Assembly (NCBI GenBank): GCA_009664345.1
Contig: CP043547.1
Coordinates: forward strand, 5,980,709 to 6,044,708
Direction: 5' to 3'
Source of the DNA: Planctomycetales bacterium 10988
GTDB lineage: Bacteria > Planctomycetota > Planctomycetia > Pirellulales > Pb10988
DNA: 64,000 nt
A program made the translations under genes and the position numbers. Below are positions 36,429 to 47,200 of this stretch, piece by piece. Below the pieces are notes generated by a model, which was not told where the DNA came from, made no database searches, and saw only the letters and a program-made list of their open reading frames with translations. Each line of letters opens with the position of its first letter. The first letter of the stretch is position 1.

Positions 36429-36878
36429 ATGAGTTCCGCGTACCATGCCACCCGGCGTGTGGAATTTTCGGATACCGATATGGCGGGGATTGTTCACTTC
36501 TCCAGCTTTTTCCATTACATGGAAGAGGCGGAGCATGCCCTGTTGCGGTCTTTTGGCATGAGCGTGGTGCAGTTCGAAGGGGAAGAAAAAATCAGTTGGC
36601 CCCGCGTCAAAGCGAGTTGTCAATACACCCGGCCTGTTCGCTTCGAAGATATGTTGGACATCGAAGTTCGCATCCGAAAGCTTGGCCGCAGCAGTGTTGA
36701 ATATGAATTTCTTTTCTTTCAGGATGGCCACCCGATTGCGACCGGCGAGATCACCGCTGTTTGTTGCCGGTTTTCCAAAGGCGAACCGCCGAAGCCGATC
36801 CCTCTTTCAGAAAGCTACCGCGAGCAGGCCCAGCAGTATTTGAAAGAATATGTCGATGATCCACCGAGTCCTTCCTAA
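36429..36878 (+). CDS. Acyl-CoA thioesterase, hotdog fold (YbgC/4HBT type)
   Basis: The 149-residue protein has the 4-hydroxybenzoyl-CoA thioesterase layout: VEFSDTDMAGIVHFSSFFHYMEEAEHALL, where Asp17 in DTDMAGIVHF is the catalytic acid position. The long hotdog helix follows, then ASCQYTRPVRFEDMLDIEVRI. Such enzymes hydrolyse acyl- or aroyl-CoA thioesters; the substrate is not predictable. AAAGGA lies 9 nt before the ATG. It begins 39 bases after the glycosyltransferase and 51 bases before the prenyltransferase-like gene. Confidence 0.9.
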   Translation: MSSAYHATRRVEFSDTDMAGIVHFSSFFHYMEEAEHALLRSFGMSVVQFEGEEKISWPRVKASCQYTRPVRFEDMLDIEVRIRKLGRSSVEYEFLFFQDGHPIATGEITAVCCRFSKGEPPKPIPLSESYREQAQQYLKEYVDDPPSPS

Positions 36879-36929
36879 TCTCCTTGCTTTCCTTCCTCAT
36901 TCAGCATCCCAAGTTAGGTCCTTCCTTGC

Positions 36930-37868
36930 ATGTCCTCTGTTTATTTGGAATCCTTAACGGCCCGGCTTACTGATTCCGCCATGGAAATCCCCCAGGCCAC
37001 ACGGGAGCTTCATGCCGGTTATTTGCTTCGTTTGCAACAGCCCGATGGCGGCTTTCCGGGACGAGAGGGCGAAAGCGATCTCTATTACACAGGTTTTGCC
37101 TTGCGGAGTTTGGTTCTGTTGCAAGCCTTAACGCCGGAAGTCGGAGAGCAAGCCGCGAACTATTTGAAGTCTCAACTGAGTGGCCAGGCGGTGATCATTG
37201 ATTTTCTTTCCCTACTCTATAGTGCGATGCTGCTGCAGGTCGCCTGTGGGATTGATCTCTTTGAAGGGGCCGACGACTCGTGGAACGAGCGGGTGTTGGA
37301 AACGCTGGAGACCTTTCGTCGTCCCGATGGTGGATACGCGAAGACTGCCGAAAGCGGGATGGGGAGCACGTACAATTCGTTTCTTGTTGTGCTTTGTCAG
37401 CAGTTGCTTGGCAGTATGCCGCCGGAGGCTGATAAGTTAGCGAGCTTCATTCAATCCCGGCAACGGGACGATGGCGGCTTTGTCGAAATTGAAGCCATGA
37501 AGCGATCCGGCACGAATCCAACCAGTGCCGCGATTGCCCTCTTGCGGATACTTGATGCTCTTGAAGAAGACTCTGCGGATGCTGCCATCGATTATCTGTT
37601 GGATCGTCAATCCACCGAAGGCGGGATTTGTGCCAATACAAGAATCCCGATTGCCGATCTGCTGAGCACTTTCACCGGGCTATTGACGCTGAGCGATCTC
37701 GGGGCAGCCGACGAATTGAATGTCGAACCGCTGTTGCAATTCGTTCGATCTATGCAAGCAAAAGAAGGTGGCTTCCGCGGGGCCATCCTCGATGACGGCT
37801 ATGATGCGGAATACACCTTTTATGGAATCGGAGCGTGGGCGTTAATTCAACCTTTGCTGAAGCAGTAG
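36930..37868 (+). CDS. Prenyltransferase beta-subunit / squalene-cyclase-repeat protein
   Basis: The 312-residue protein is an alpha-alpha barrel of repeated units, each ending in a QxxDGGF turn: LLRLQQPDGGFPG, FRRPDGGYAK, IQSRQRDDGGFVE, LLDRQSTEGGIC, RSMQAKEGGFRG. That repeat is shared by protein prenyltransferase beta subunits and squalene cyclases. The Asp-x-Cys and His zinc ligands of eukaryotic beta subunits are not evident (IADLLSTFTGL, YTFYGIGAW), and no DxDD cyclase motif is seen. A binding role or unusual chemistry is therefore possible. It closes the three-gene run and converges on the fusion gene with a 4-base gap. Confidence 0.78.
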   Translation: MSSVYLESLTARLTDSAMEIPQATRELHAGYLLRLQQPDGGFPGREGESDLYYTGFALRSLVLLQALTPEVGEQAANYLKSQLSGQAVIIDFLSLLYSAMLLQVACGIDLFEGADDSWNERVLETLETFRRPDGGYAKTAESGMGSTYNSFLVVLCQQLLGSMPPEADKLASFIQSRQRDDGGFVEIEAMKRSGTNPTSAAIALLRILDALEEDSADAAIDYLLDRQSTEGGICANTRIPIADLLSTFTGLLTLSDLGAADELNVEPLLQFVRSMQAKEGGFRGAILDDGYDAEYTFYGIGAWALIQPLLKQ

Positions 37869-37872
37869 GCGA

Positions 37873-39966
37873 CTAACCCGCTTTGCGTTGCGGCGAATCG
37901 GTGGTTTTCTCAGCGGCCGCACTTATCACTTCTTCTCCTTTTTCGGAAGTCGCTTGTTCCTCAGATGCGGACGAAGTAGGTTGCGTCCGAGGTCGATAGC
38001 CCCACTTCTCATAGAAATGTCGCCAACGATTCCAAAGCAGCGATTGCGTCTTGGGGGCCATCGGGCGATGCTTGTTCTTCTGATACCCTTCCAAGCTTGC
38101 CAAATAATCGTCCAACGCGGTCTGCATCTGCTCAGTCATCGGGATTTGCAAATGATCGTAGATCGCCTCGATTACCTCTTTCGGATGCTGATCCAGTTCT
38201 TCGTAGGCAATTTCAATCACATCTTCGCGGGGAAGCTGAGCGGCGTCCCGTTCAAAGGCCGATTCGATTTCGACAAAGGAATTGACAAAGCGGGTCGTGT
38301 AGTTTTCCGACTCGGGTTGATCTTGGACTTGTGTCACCACATGGCATTCGCGGGCGAGATGGGCATTCGACCGATAAACATCTTCGGGATGCCGGTGAAT
38401 GTGGACGAACTTCGCCCCGGAATAAAGCTCACTCAAGAGCCCCACCCTGGCAGTATTGTACGGGTTTTTCAAGAGCAAGCGGCGATTCGGATATTGCCAA
38501 CAGACTTTCTGTAAGAAGAAGTGCAGCTGTTTCTTCCAGGTCTCCTGATCCTTCTCCGAAAGCTGATCGACGAAGATATATTGATCGTAATGCTCACGAT
38601 TTTGCGGAAAGGTCATGCCCCAGTACGGCGAAAGCCCACATTGATTCGAGAGGGCGAACTCCTCTTCCTGGGGATGAAACGGCCCGATTTTGACATTATC
38701 CATCGGCCTCTTCCAAGGCGAAAATGCCGCCAGGACCGGTTGGACGAGCCAGCCAGAAATCAGAAAACCGACCGGATTGAACACCTGAAAGGTCATCGGG
38801 GCGACGAAGCGTTTATCTAAAGACAGCAGATTATGCAGATGCGTTGTGCCACTGCGGTGAATCCCGACGACAAAGAGCGGCGGTGCCACTTCTTGATTTT
38901 TCACCAACCAAGGGAGAATAAACCGTTCTGGTAACGAAAGGATCGTGTTAATCGTCGAAGCAACCAAACTAAAAGCCAAGCGGGGTAAGTAAGCCGAACC
39001 GATGGCAAAGCGATTTCGTATTAATTCTCTCAACCAAACATCAAGCGGGGCTTGAAGCTGCATGCCGGTGAGCGGAAAAACTTTCTTGAAATTTCCCGAA
39101 ATCGGCGGTGCGGCCGTGGTTGGTTCGATGGTCTCGCGATGAGCCATCTTCCACGTCAACCAAGCCGTACCCAAAATCAAAAAGGACCACAAAAACGGAG
39201 AAAGTCGCGGATCACCCAGCGGCGCAATCCATTCGTAAACCGGTGTTTCCGGTATTTCGAAGAGAGGAATCTTGCGACCAATCCGGCGAACGAAAAGCCA
39301 ACCGGCCAAAATCCCCGCAGGCAGAAGAAGCGTTCCTGTATACAGCCGCAGCGTCGCGAGGAACATTGCGACAAGAAACAACCCCATGAAGAGAGAGCAT
39401 TGATGAAAATCTTGAAAGGCGTTGGGATTGCCCAGTTCGTGCATGCCGGCAAACAGGAGCGACACGCCGCCAACTGCCGCGAACGTAGGGAGTTTTTGCT
39501 TGAAAAGCCAAAGCAGATAGCCACTAACGATGATTTGTTGAATGATCGCCACGGGGAAAGAAGTCAAGCCGCTCAAGAGGCCTTTTCCTACTTCCTCGAT
39601 TTCAGGAACGGCGGCAAGTTGCACCGAGCCTGCGGAAATCGCCAGGAGGTAATAGGTTCCAAAGGTGACGATCCCCAGCAGAATTCCGCCGAACCATTGT
39701 CGTTTCCAATCCTCGGCGACAACGAAACCATAGAGGCTCGCTGGCCGACCTTCCGCCCGCATCATCGTCAAAAAGCAAATGAGTGCAGCCGCCAACAGGA
39801 GCGAGCGGCCTTTATGGGAAAGAATGTCAAAATCCCAACCTACCAACCAGGTGAAAGCTTGGCATAAGAGGCTAAAAACAAGCAAGGCACCAAGCCAAAC
39901 CGTGATCTTCAGCCAAGGAGACCACTCGGCAAATGGAAGCCGTGTCGGGGAGTTTTCCGAATCCAT
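37873..39966 (-). CDS. CPBP-like membrane domain fused to sulfotransferase
   Basis: The 697-residue protein joins two parts. Residues 20-275 hold about eight membrane helices resembling the CPBP (CAAX-protease-like) family. The core EExxxR motif is replaced by Gln143-Gln144-x3-Ser148 (IIQQIIVSGYLL). The later FAGMH His176 is kept, but the last family motif is not, so it is probably not a protease. Residues 360-650 are a sulfotransferase. The 5' PAPS loop is VVGIHRSGTTHLHNLL at about 367-382, the 3'-phosphate motif is HIHRHPEDVYRSN, and an IEIAYEELDQHP segment follows. It would transfer sulfate from PAPS at the inner membrane face. The ATG at 39966 with GGAG upstream is preferred to a TTG 12 bases earlier. 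The last 40 residues are Ser/Glu/Thr-rich. Confidence 0.85.
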   Translation of the reverse strand: MDSENSPTRLPFAEWSPWLKITVWLGALLVFSLLCQAFTWLVGWDFDILSHKGRSLLLAAALICFLTMMRAEGRPASLYGFVVAEDWKRQWFGGILLGIVTFGTYYLLAISAGSVQLAAVPEIEEVGKGLLSGLTSFPVAIIQQIIVSGYLLWLFKQKLPTFAAVGGVSLLFAGMHELGNPNAFQDFHQCSLFMGLFLVAMFLATLRLYTGTLLLPAGILAGWLFVRRIGRKIPLFEIPETPVYEWIAPLGDPRLSPFLWSFLILGTAWLTWKMAHRETIEPTTAAPPISGNFKKVFPLTGMQLQAPLDVWLRELIRNRFAIGSAYLPRLAFSLVASTINTILSLPERFILPWLVKNQEVAPPLFVVGIHRSGTTHLHNLLSLDKRFVAPMTFQVFNPVGFLISGWLVQPVLAAFSPWKRPMDNVKIGPFHPQEEEFALSNQCGLSPYWGMTFPQNREHYDQYIFVDQLSEKDQETWKKQLHFFLQKVCWQYPNRRLLLKNPYNTARVGLLSELYSGAKFVHIHRHPEDVYRSNAHLARECHVVTQVQDQPESENYTTRFVNSFVEIESAFERDAAQLPREDVIEIAYEELDQHPKEVIEAIYDHLQIPMTEQMQTALDDYLASLEGYQKNKHRPMAPKTQSLLWNRWRHFYEKWGYRPRTQPTSSASEEQATSEKGEEVISAAAEKTTDSPQRKAG

Positions 39967-40291
39967 GGATCGCTCCAACTAGGAAGAGACAAATAAAAGT
40001 GGCTATAAATATATTATTACTGCATAGGTTCGATTAGGTTCGCCTCATACGCAAAAGGATGAAAAGACGATTTCCGGCAACAATGGGAAGGAATCCCTTC
40101 CGCGATTTCGAAGAAAAGTTATTTGAACTTATGCCATTTATCCTACAATGAAGGCAAGAGTGTAAAAAAAGGACCGCTTTAGGAAAATGGCAATCAGGGA
40201 AAAGTTTCCAATTATTCCGTTCAGCTTTTTCAATTCCTACGGTAAAGTAAAGATAGAGTATATCTAACTCTTCTAGTTTAAAACGGGAATC
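39967..40291. other. Divergent intergenic region
   Basis: 325 bases between the fusion gene and the surface-protein gene. It is AT-rich near 40000-40020 and 40240-40275, where promoters are likely. No gene, hairpin or clear promoter pair is supported. Confidence 0.5.
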
Positions 40292-43200
40292 GTGTCCTTT
40301 GCACTTTCCCCCACCTTCGCTTCGGCTACTCTCTTCCCCTTAGAAATCTCGACGAAGAAAGTACCGCACTATTCCATGAACGACCTTGCCCTCAAATACC
40401 TCGGCCTGTTCCAACGGAATGGTCGGACAGTTCGATTTTTAAAGGGGCTCCATATTAGTTCCTTTCGAATGATGCTTGCGCGGGCAAAAGCATCGATTGT
40501 TCCTTTCTTCAAACCTTCCCGCCATTGCCTTCCGACCACGATTCTGGTGGTAGAGGTATTAGAGAGCCGTTCGTTGTTGGCCGGACAAGGCGTTCTCGAT
40601 GGGACTATCTATCGAGATGATAACGGAAATGGCTTAGATGCCGCAGACCCAGGTATGGCCGGGGTGAATGTTCAGCTCTATTTGGATAATGGGGATTTCA
40701 GCTTCGATAGCGGCACCGACAGCCTTGTCGATCAGACGACCTCAAATGCCCAAGGAGAATATCAGTTTGCAAGTCTGAATGCCGGCACCTATTTTGTCCT
40801 CCAAACGGTTCCTAGTGGGTATATTCAAATTGCCCCAGCGACAACCGTCCAGCAGATCGATTTAGGTGAAGACCAAACTCTGGCGGCCGATCCCCTTGTC
40901 AATCGTGGAGCCGGAGTCATTTCGGGGACCTTTTATATTGATGCCAATGCCAATGGGAACTTCGACAGCGGAGAACTCCCCCGAGTCGGCTATCAGGTTT
41001 ATCTTGATGGGAATGGAAATGCTCTGCTCGATGCGGACGAGCCTGTTGTTGAAACGGAAAGCAATGGTCAATATCGCATCCATGTCGCTCCCGGAACCTA
41101 CACGGTGCGGGCCAATCCCCCAAGTGGAGAGATTCTCCTTGAAGGAAGTTTGGGGTATTTGGCGACGACGAGTTCCGAAGATTTGTTCGTTCTGGATGAC
41201 GGCAGTGGCAATGTGTTGAGAATTTCACCTGAAGGACAAGTTTCGATCGAAGTCACTAGGGCGGAGATTCTTGCTCTCACCGGAAGGCCGCAGGTGGATT
41301 TCCGTGATTCGGGACTCGTGGCCGATGATCAAGGCCGAATCTTCTTTGTGGATCACTTCTCGGATACGCTCCTCCGGTACGCATCGGGAACCTTGTCCAT
41401 TTTGGCATCCGAGGCGGCTCTAACTGCCGAAACAGGACGGCCGAACGCTTTTCCTGAAGGGCTGACCTTCGGAACCGATGGGAATTTGTATTTAACCGAT
41501 ACATTCTCCAACGATATCCTACAAATTGATCCCGATACTGGGGCTGTCGATACGTTTGTCACTTCCGCCCAGATCAATGGGCAAACAGGATTGAATCCGG
41601 TGATGGTTGGGTCTTCCATCGTCGGAAATCCCGACGGGGGAATCTATCTCAGTTTAGAAAACCCTCACCATGTGGTGCTCTCGATCACGTTCGATGGAAC
41701 CGTTACCGAGATCGCCGGCTCGACTTCTTTTTCTCGGCTCGATAATTATTTCGCGATCCTTCCCAACGGGTTGCTTTATGTCAGCGATGGCTCTGGAACC
41801 GCGACGATCTATGAAATCACTCCGGAGGGGACGGTTTCTGTTTTTCTTTCGGAAGCTCAACTCGATGCGGCGACAGGCGGGAATACGAGTCTCGATGGTG
41901 GAATTGCGTTTGACAATGCCGGGAATTTTTATCTTGCCGACAATAATTCGGACGGCTTATATCGCTTCGCCTATGACGGAGCCGGCAGTGGAAGCCAGTT
42001 CGTAAGTGCAGCTACCATCCAGGCCGCCACCGGTTCGGGAGCCAATCTTGAAGGCGGAATCGCCTTTGTCTCGTTCCCTCAACAATACAATTTTGGAACC
42101 GTTGCGGCCAATTCAATCGTGGGGCAGATTGTCGAAGACCTCACGGCGGATGGCCCTTCGCTAACCGATCCCGGGTTTTTCGGGGTGACAGTGGAACTTT
42201 ATCAAGACCTTAACTCCGATGGCTTGTTAGATTCCGGGGACTCCTTGCTGCAAACGACAATGTCAGATGCGACGGGTGACTATTCCTTCGAAGGTCTCGG
42301 AAGCGGCTCTTATCTTGTTCGCGTGGTTCCTAATACGAATGAAGTCGTCGCCACTTCTGCGAACTTGGTCCAAGCGTTTACCTTTTCCATGCTGAGTGAA
42401 ACGGCAACCGCTGGGGATGTTTCTCTTTTCCGCTTGGCCGAAGTTCAAAGGACGGTTTTCAAAGACTTGACAGGCGACGGCTCAAGCGGAGACGATCTGC
42501 CCTTCGGTTCGGTACTCGTTCAGATTTATTCTGATGCCAACTTGAATGGCCTGTTGGATGCTGCGGATGTTTCCCTGGCGGAGATGGTGACCGGTGCGGA
42601 TGGAACCGCGACGTTTGGGAACTTGGTCCCAGGTAATTATATGTTCGAAGTCGTCATCCCCACTTATTATCAAGCTTCAGAAGGAAGCTCGATCAGCACC
42701 TTTGTCGTGCAAAATTCCGGCGAGACACTCACCCTTTCTGCCTTGGGACTCTTCAATCCGCCCCCTCAAGCAGTGCTTGATCCCGTCGCGACGATCAGCG
42801 AAGGAGATGGAATAACTCTCCAAGGTGGGAATTCTTCCGATCCGCTCCAAGAACCGTTGCTCTACGAATGGGTAATCAATGGAGTCTCGTTGGGACAAGG
42901 CTCTGCTAGTCAATCACTGAGCTGGTCTGACCTCATCGCTTTAGGCATCGACGATCAAGGAACCTATCCCGTCACCCTGGTAGTTACCGATGCAGAGGGA
43001 AAATCAGACGAAGCGAATGTTTCCTTGACGGTTCTGGATGTCCTCCCGACGTTTGATTTGGATTATGATCCAGAGACGATGATGCTCAAAATCATCAACC
43101 TCTTCGACCCCAGTCCGGCGGACCTGCGAGGGGGATATCTCTACGAAATCGACTTTGATGGAGATCAACAAACGGACCTTGCGACGCGAAGTTCCGAATT

Positions 43201-44044
43201 CCCAATACCGGTGGATTTTTTTGACCAAGAGGACTTTATGATCAGCGTGGCGGCCATAGATAAGGATGGCTTCCAAGCTCTGCAAACGGGAGTTCTACCA
43301 GGTGTTGGCTTTCCGACCATCCCGACGCCGACGCCTCCGACCAACCCCGGAAATCCTGGTTCGCCGTCGATGCCGACGCCTGAGCGTCCTCAGACTCCGG
43401 GTTCTCCACAGATCCCAACCACAGACACCGAACGTCAACAAGCGAATCTCAACCCCGCGGCCACGATTCGTTGGGGCCTTAGTACCGATGATCCCTTCAG
43501 TTTTTTAGGAGATCTTGGCTTCGCGACCGCTTCGATTTATTCGGCAGGCGGTCGGTTTCAAAACGAATTACTGTTTGAGTTTGAGCCAAACAATGAACCG
43601 ATTGAAATCAATTCCGGTTCCCCGGCAGTCTTTCTCTTGCGGTTGTACCAAATGACCGATGGAGGCTCTTCGGTGGTTTGGCAGATGACGATTCACTCCG
43701 GGAATCTCTCGTCGATCGGCGGAGACACGGGGTTTCTGGATCGGATTTTCGGAGGCCGACCCGCGGCAGTCTATCGTATGACGCTTGTCCGGAGTGGAAC
43801 GGAGAATGCTTTATGGCAAGGAAAACTCCCTCTCGGCGATGGAGAGACCTTTGCAGGACTCGAAGAGAAGCTCAAGGAAGAGGTCATCGATATGCTTCGA
43901 GGTGCCAGGAGACTTCCCGAAGATGAAGCCGCTTGGATTTCCCCAGAGGAGGAGCCTCAGCCCTCTGATTTTGAAAACCCAGAAATGTTGCAACAGCTCC
44001 AAGCTTGGCTGGTCTACTCAAAATGGAAGCACCGTTCTTCTTAG
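40292..44044 (+). CDS. Large SdrD-like surface protein
   Basis: Up to 1250 residues. The N terminus holds VVEVLESRSLLAGQ, a form of the LExRxLL motif found at the start of many planctomycete giant surface proteins and thought to mark export. SdrD B-like domains follow (GTIYRDDNGNGLDAADPG, GTFYIDANANGNFDSGE), then NHL/propeller-like repeats at about 285-600 (ADDQGRIFFVDHF, FGTDGNLYLTDTFS). Two more B-like domains (DLNSDGLLDSGD, DANLNGLLDAAD) precede a PKD-like domain at about 825-920. After that come a Pro/Thr linker and a C-terminal domain. Asp/Asn-rich loops suggest calcium binding. The start is unsure: GTG 40292, ATG 40376 and ATG 40469/40472 all keep the motif, and none has a strong ribosome site. 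It probably acts at the cell surface. Confidence 0.8.
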   Translation: MSFALSPTFASATLFPLEISTKKVPHYSMNDLALKYLGLFQRNGRTVRFLKGLHISSFRMMLARAKASIVPFFKPSRHCLPTTILVVEVLESRSLLAGQGVLDGTIYRDDNGNGLDAADPGMAGVNVQLYLDNGDFSFDSGTDSLVDQTTSNAQGEYQFASLNAGTYFVLQTVPSGYIQIAPATTVQQIDLGEDQTLAADPLVNRGAGVISGTFYIDANANGNFDSGELPRVGYQVYLDGNGNALLDADEPVVETESNGQYRIHVAPGTYTVRANPPSGEILLEGSLGYLATTSSEDLFVLDDGSGNVLRISPEGQVSIEVTRAEILALTGRPQVDFRDSGLVADDQGRIFFVDHFSDTLLRYASGTLSILASEAALTAETGRPNAFPEGLTFGTDGNLYLTDTFSNDILQIDPDTGAVDTFVTSAQINGQTGLNPVMVGSSIVGNPDGGIYLSLENPHHVVLSITFDGTVTEIAGSTSFSRLDNYFAILPNGLLYVSDGSGTATIYEITPEGTVSVFLSEAQLDAATGGNTSLDGGIAFDNAGNFYLADNNSDGLYRFAYDGAGSGSQFVSAATIQAATGSGANLEGGIAFVSFPQQYNFGTVAANSIVGQIVEDLTADGPSLTDPGFFGVTVELYQDLNSDGLLDSGDSLLQTTMSDATGDYSFEGLGSGSYLVRVVPNTNEVVATSANLVQAFTFSMLSETATAGDVSLFRLAEVQRTVFKDLTGDGSSGDDLPFGSVLVQIYSDANLNGLLDAADVSLAEMVTGADGTATFGNLVPGNYMFEVVIPTYYQASEGSSISTFVVQNSGETLTLSALGLFNPPPQAVLDPVATISEGDGITLQGGNSSDPLQEPLLYEWVINGVSLGQGSASQSLSWSDLIALGIDDQGTYPVTLVVTDAEGKSDEANVSLTVLDVLPTFDLDYDPETMMLKIINLFDPSPADLRGGYLYEIDFDGDQQTDLATRSSEFPIPVDFFDQEDFMISVAAIDKDGFQALQTGVLPGVGFPTIPTPTPPTNPGNPGSPSMPTPERPQTPGSPQIPTTDTERQQANLNPAATIRWGLSTDDPFSFLGDLGFATASIYSAGGRFQNELLFEFEPNNEPIEINSGSPAVFLLRLYQMTDGGSSVVWQMTIHSGNLSSIGGDTGFLDRIFGGRPAAVYRMTLVRSGTENALWQGKLPLGDGETFAGLEEKLKEEVIDMLRGARRLPEDEAAWISPEEEPQPSDFENPEMLQQLQAWLVYSKWKHRSS

Positions 44045-44254
44045 GTAGCTTCGGAGGTTCTCAAGACCGGAAGTCTAGGAACTTTCCCTACTTTCAGGCT
44101 TCGAAAGCTTTGACAAACGCTGTCTTTCCTGCTACCTCTAAAGATAGGAAATTGATACGCAACGTCATTGAATCTCTGACATCAATTTTTTTGCCTTTCT
44201 TGCTTCTGGAAGTTTCTTCTTTTACTTCCTCTTTCCTTTAGGAAAGCTTTGTCC

Positions 44255-47200
44255 ATGTCTCGCATGAAGATATGTCCATTTTGCCGTTCTCCTTTGGCAC
44301 CGAGCGAAATTCAGGAGAAGCTGTGTCTTTCTTGCGGCAAGCTATTAAATTCCGCCGAAGCGCCGACGGAACTGGGAAAGACGAAGCTTAGCCCTTCCTC
44401 GATGGATATCGTGACTGAGGAAGAAGAGAGTCCCGAGCAAGCCTCCTCCGTTACCGCCCCGACGAAACTTCGTCCTCCCAAAAAGTCAAATCGCCAGAAC
44501 GCTCCGAGCGGAAAAGCTCGCCCAAAGGAATCTCCGGAAAAAAACGTCGATGAAGCAAAACTTCGCGCCTCGATTCAAGAGATTTGGTCCGAGGTGGTTC
44601 AACCTGAGACGGCCGATTCCGACACGCTTCGAAGTCGCGGGACAGGTTTTTCCGGAGATGTCCCCCCTTCGGCTTCTCTGTTGATCAAGCCACGAAGTTT
44701 GGGAAATCGTAAGATCGATAAAGACGATACGGCGACCCACGAACTTCTGGACTATGAACTGCTGGAAACCCTGGGCGAAGGCGGGATGGGGGTTGTCTAT
44801 CGAGCCCGGCAAACGGCCGTCAATCGGACGATCGCGTTGAAAATGCTCAAGCCGGGGATGGAAGCCGATTCGGAGCTTCGCAGTCAATTCCTGTTAGAAG
44901 CAGCGGTTACGGGCAAGTTGGACCATCCTAACATCATCCCGATCTATGATCTCGGCTCGCATGATTCCGGTGGCGTTTTCTATGCGATGAAATGTGTGCA
45001 TGGAGAACTCTGGTCGAACTCGATACGGGACAAACACGTTCCTGAAAATCTCGATATCTTAATGCGAGTATCGGATGCCATCGCTTTTGCCCATTCGCGA
45101 GGCGTCATCCATCGCGATCTTAAACCTGGCAATATCATGTTAGGGCCCTTCGGGGAAGTCCTCGTGGTTGACTGGGGATTGGCGATGATTCCGAAGGATG
45201 CTCAACGCTTGCAGGAATCCAGCCGGAATTTGGGGGGAACGCCTGCTTATATGGCTCCGGAGATGGCCAGCGGAAACCTCAGCGAGATAGGGTTACAAAC
45301 CGATGTTTATCTTTTGGGGGCGATTCTTTTCGAGATCATTGCCGGGTATCCGCCTCACCGCTCCGGCTCGACGATGGAGACCCTCTTTTCAGTCGCCCTC
45401 AACCGAATCCGTCCGACGGATGCCCAAGGGGAATTGCTGGATATCGCTTATAAAGCAATGGAGACGGCCCCTTCGAATCGATACGAATCGGTGCTGGAAT
45501 TCCAAAACGCCATTCGTTCCTATCAACAGCATTCCGAGAGTATGCGGCTGCTTGCCCAAGCGCAAGATGACTTTTTCCATGCGAATCAGGCCAAAGATTA
45601 CGACCTCTTTTCGCAAGCCATCTTCGCTTACCGCGAGGCGATCAAACTTTGGAGCGAAAATGAAACGGCCCACCGAGCGCTTGAAGATGCGGAATTTGCC
45701 TTGGCGAAGCTCGCCTTCAAACAAGGCGATTATGACCTGGCCCTCTCTTGGCTGGATAAGGAGAAGCCCGAACACTGCACGCTCTATGACGAGGTCCATC
45801 AACAAAAGGAAGAGCGAGACCTTCGCCAACTTCGCTACATGGCAACCAAGCGAATCACTCAAGCCCTCGGGGTGATCCTTATTATCGTGTTGATGATTGC
45901 CACGTTTTTAATTCGTCAGGAGCAAGTAGCGGCTAGGAACGCGGCAACCTTAGCGGAAGTTCAGCGGCAGAAGGCCGAAGATACCGCCCAAGATTTATCC
46001 CTCAGCAACGCCCAACTGGAAGAGGCCAACAATCAGCTAGAGGATGCCAATCAGCAGCTAGCTCGCACGAATGAACAACTTGCAACGAAGACCGAAGAAG
46101 CTCAATCGAATGCCATGCGGGCCGAACGGAATGCCGAACGAGCGGAACGAAATGCCACGCAAGCCGAAAAGAATGCCCTCATTGCTGAGGAAAACGAAGA
46201 AAAAGCCCAGCTGGAAGCCTATACCGCGAAGATGAGCTTGGCCGATTCGCAGATTCAGTCACAAGCCTTTGGCCAAGCCCGTCGTCAATTGGCGACCTTG
46301 CGTCCGGAAGATCGCGGTTGGGAATACTACCGGCTGGATTATCTGACGCACCTCTCCGAACGCGTCTGGAATGCCGGCAGTGCTCCCTTACAAGCATTGA
46401 ATTATTCGGAGAGGCTCAAGGTCTTTGTCACGACAGGTCAAGAAGAAACGGCCTCCCTTTGGTCTCTTACTTCCAAAGACCCTGTCCATTCTTTCCAAAG
46501 CAAAGGGGGCACGATTTGGACGGCGGCTTTTCATCCTGAGCAACCCGTGTTGGCTTTGGGACAAGCGAATGGGTCCGTCTCGTTTTGGTCTCCTCAATCA
46601 GGAAGGTACCTCGGCGAACTCCCACAACAGTCCGGCGAAGTCCTTTCGCTTTGCTTCAATCGAAAAGGGGACCAGTTAGTCACGGGAAGTTCTACCGGGG
46701 ATTTGCGGTTGTGGATGCTGCCGGAAAATCCGCCACTTTCGGACAAGTTTCCCGATTCGATTCCTCGTATCTCCTTTGGCATTCACCACGACGGGATTTG
46801 GTCGGTTGCCTTCAGTCCGGACGGAAAGAATTTTGTCAGTGCCAGCCAAGATGGCGAGATCCGTCTTTGGGACATTCAACCGCCTTCGGCTGAGAAAAGC
46901 TTTCCTCAGTTCCGTCCTCAAGTTACTAAAAAAGCGAATACACAAGCCGTGTATCGTGCGGTTTACTCGGCTTCCGGCGAATGGATTGCCACCGCAGGCG
47001 GCGTGAACGAAGTTAAAATTTGGCCCAGTAACCTCAGCACTCCAGCCAAGGTTATCAAAACGAATTCCGGCAAGATCGATGCTCTCTCCTTTTCTTTCGA
47101 TGGCTCTCAAGTCATCACTGGAGGCCGCAACAATGTCCTTCAAATTTGGGATCGCGTGAGCGGAAAACTTCTCAAAACGCTCCGAGGGCATGCCGAACCG

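Noticed and set aside
39052-39867. 271-codon frame antisense to the membrane/sulfotransferase fusion
   Set aside because: Arg/Gln/Asn-rich shadow of membrane-helix codons; no start signal.
43311-43440. Pro/Thr-rich repeat in the surface protein considered as a tandem DNA repeat or CRISPR-like array
   Set aside because: Units are irregular in length and explained by a proline-rich protein linker; no spacer-repeat structure.
46021-46200. Repeated AAC/GCC-rich DNA in the kinase considered as a tandem DNA repeat
   Set aside because: It encodes a regular coiled coil; the DNA units are not identical, so the repetition is best seen at protein level.
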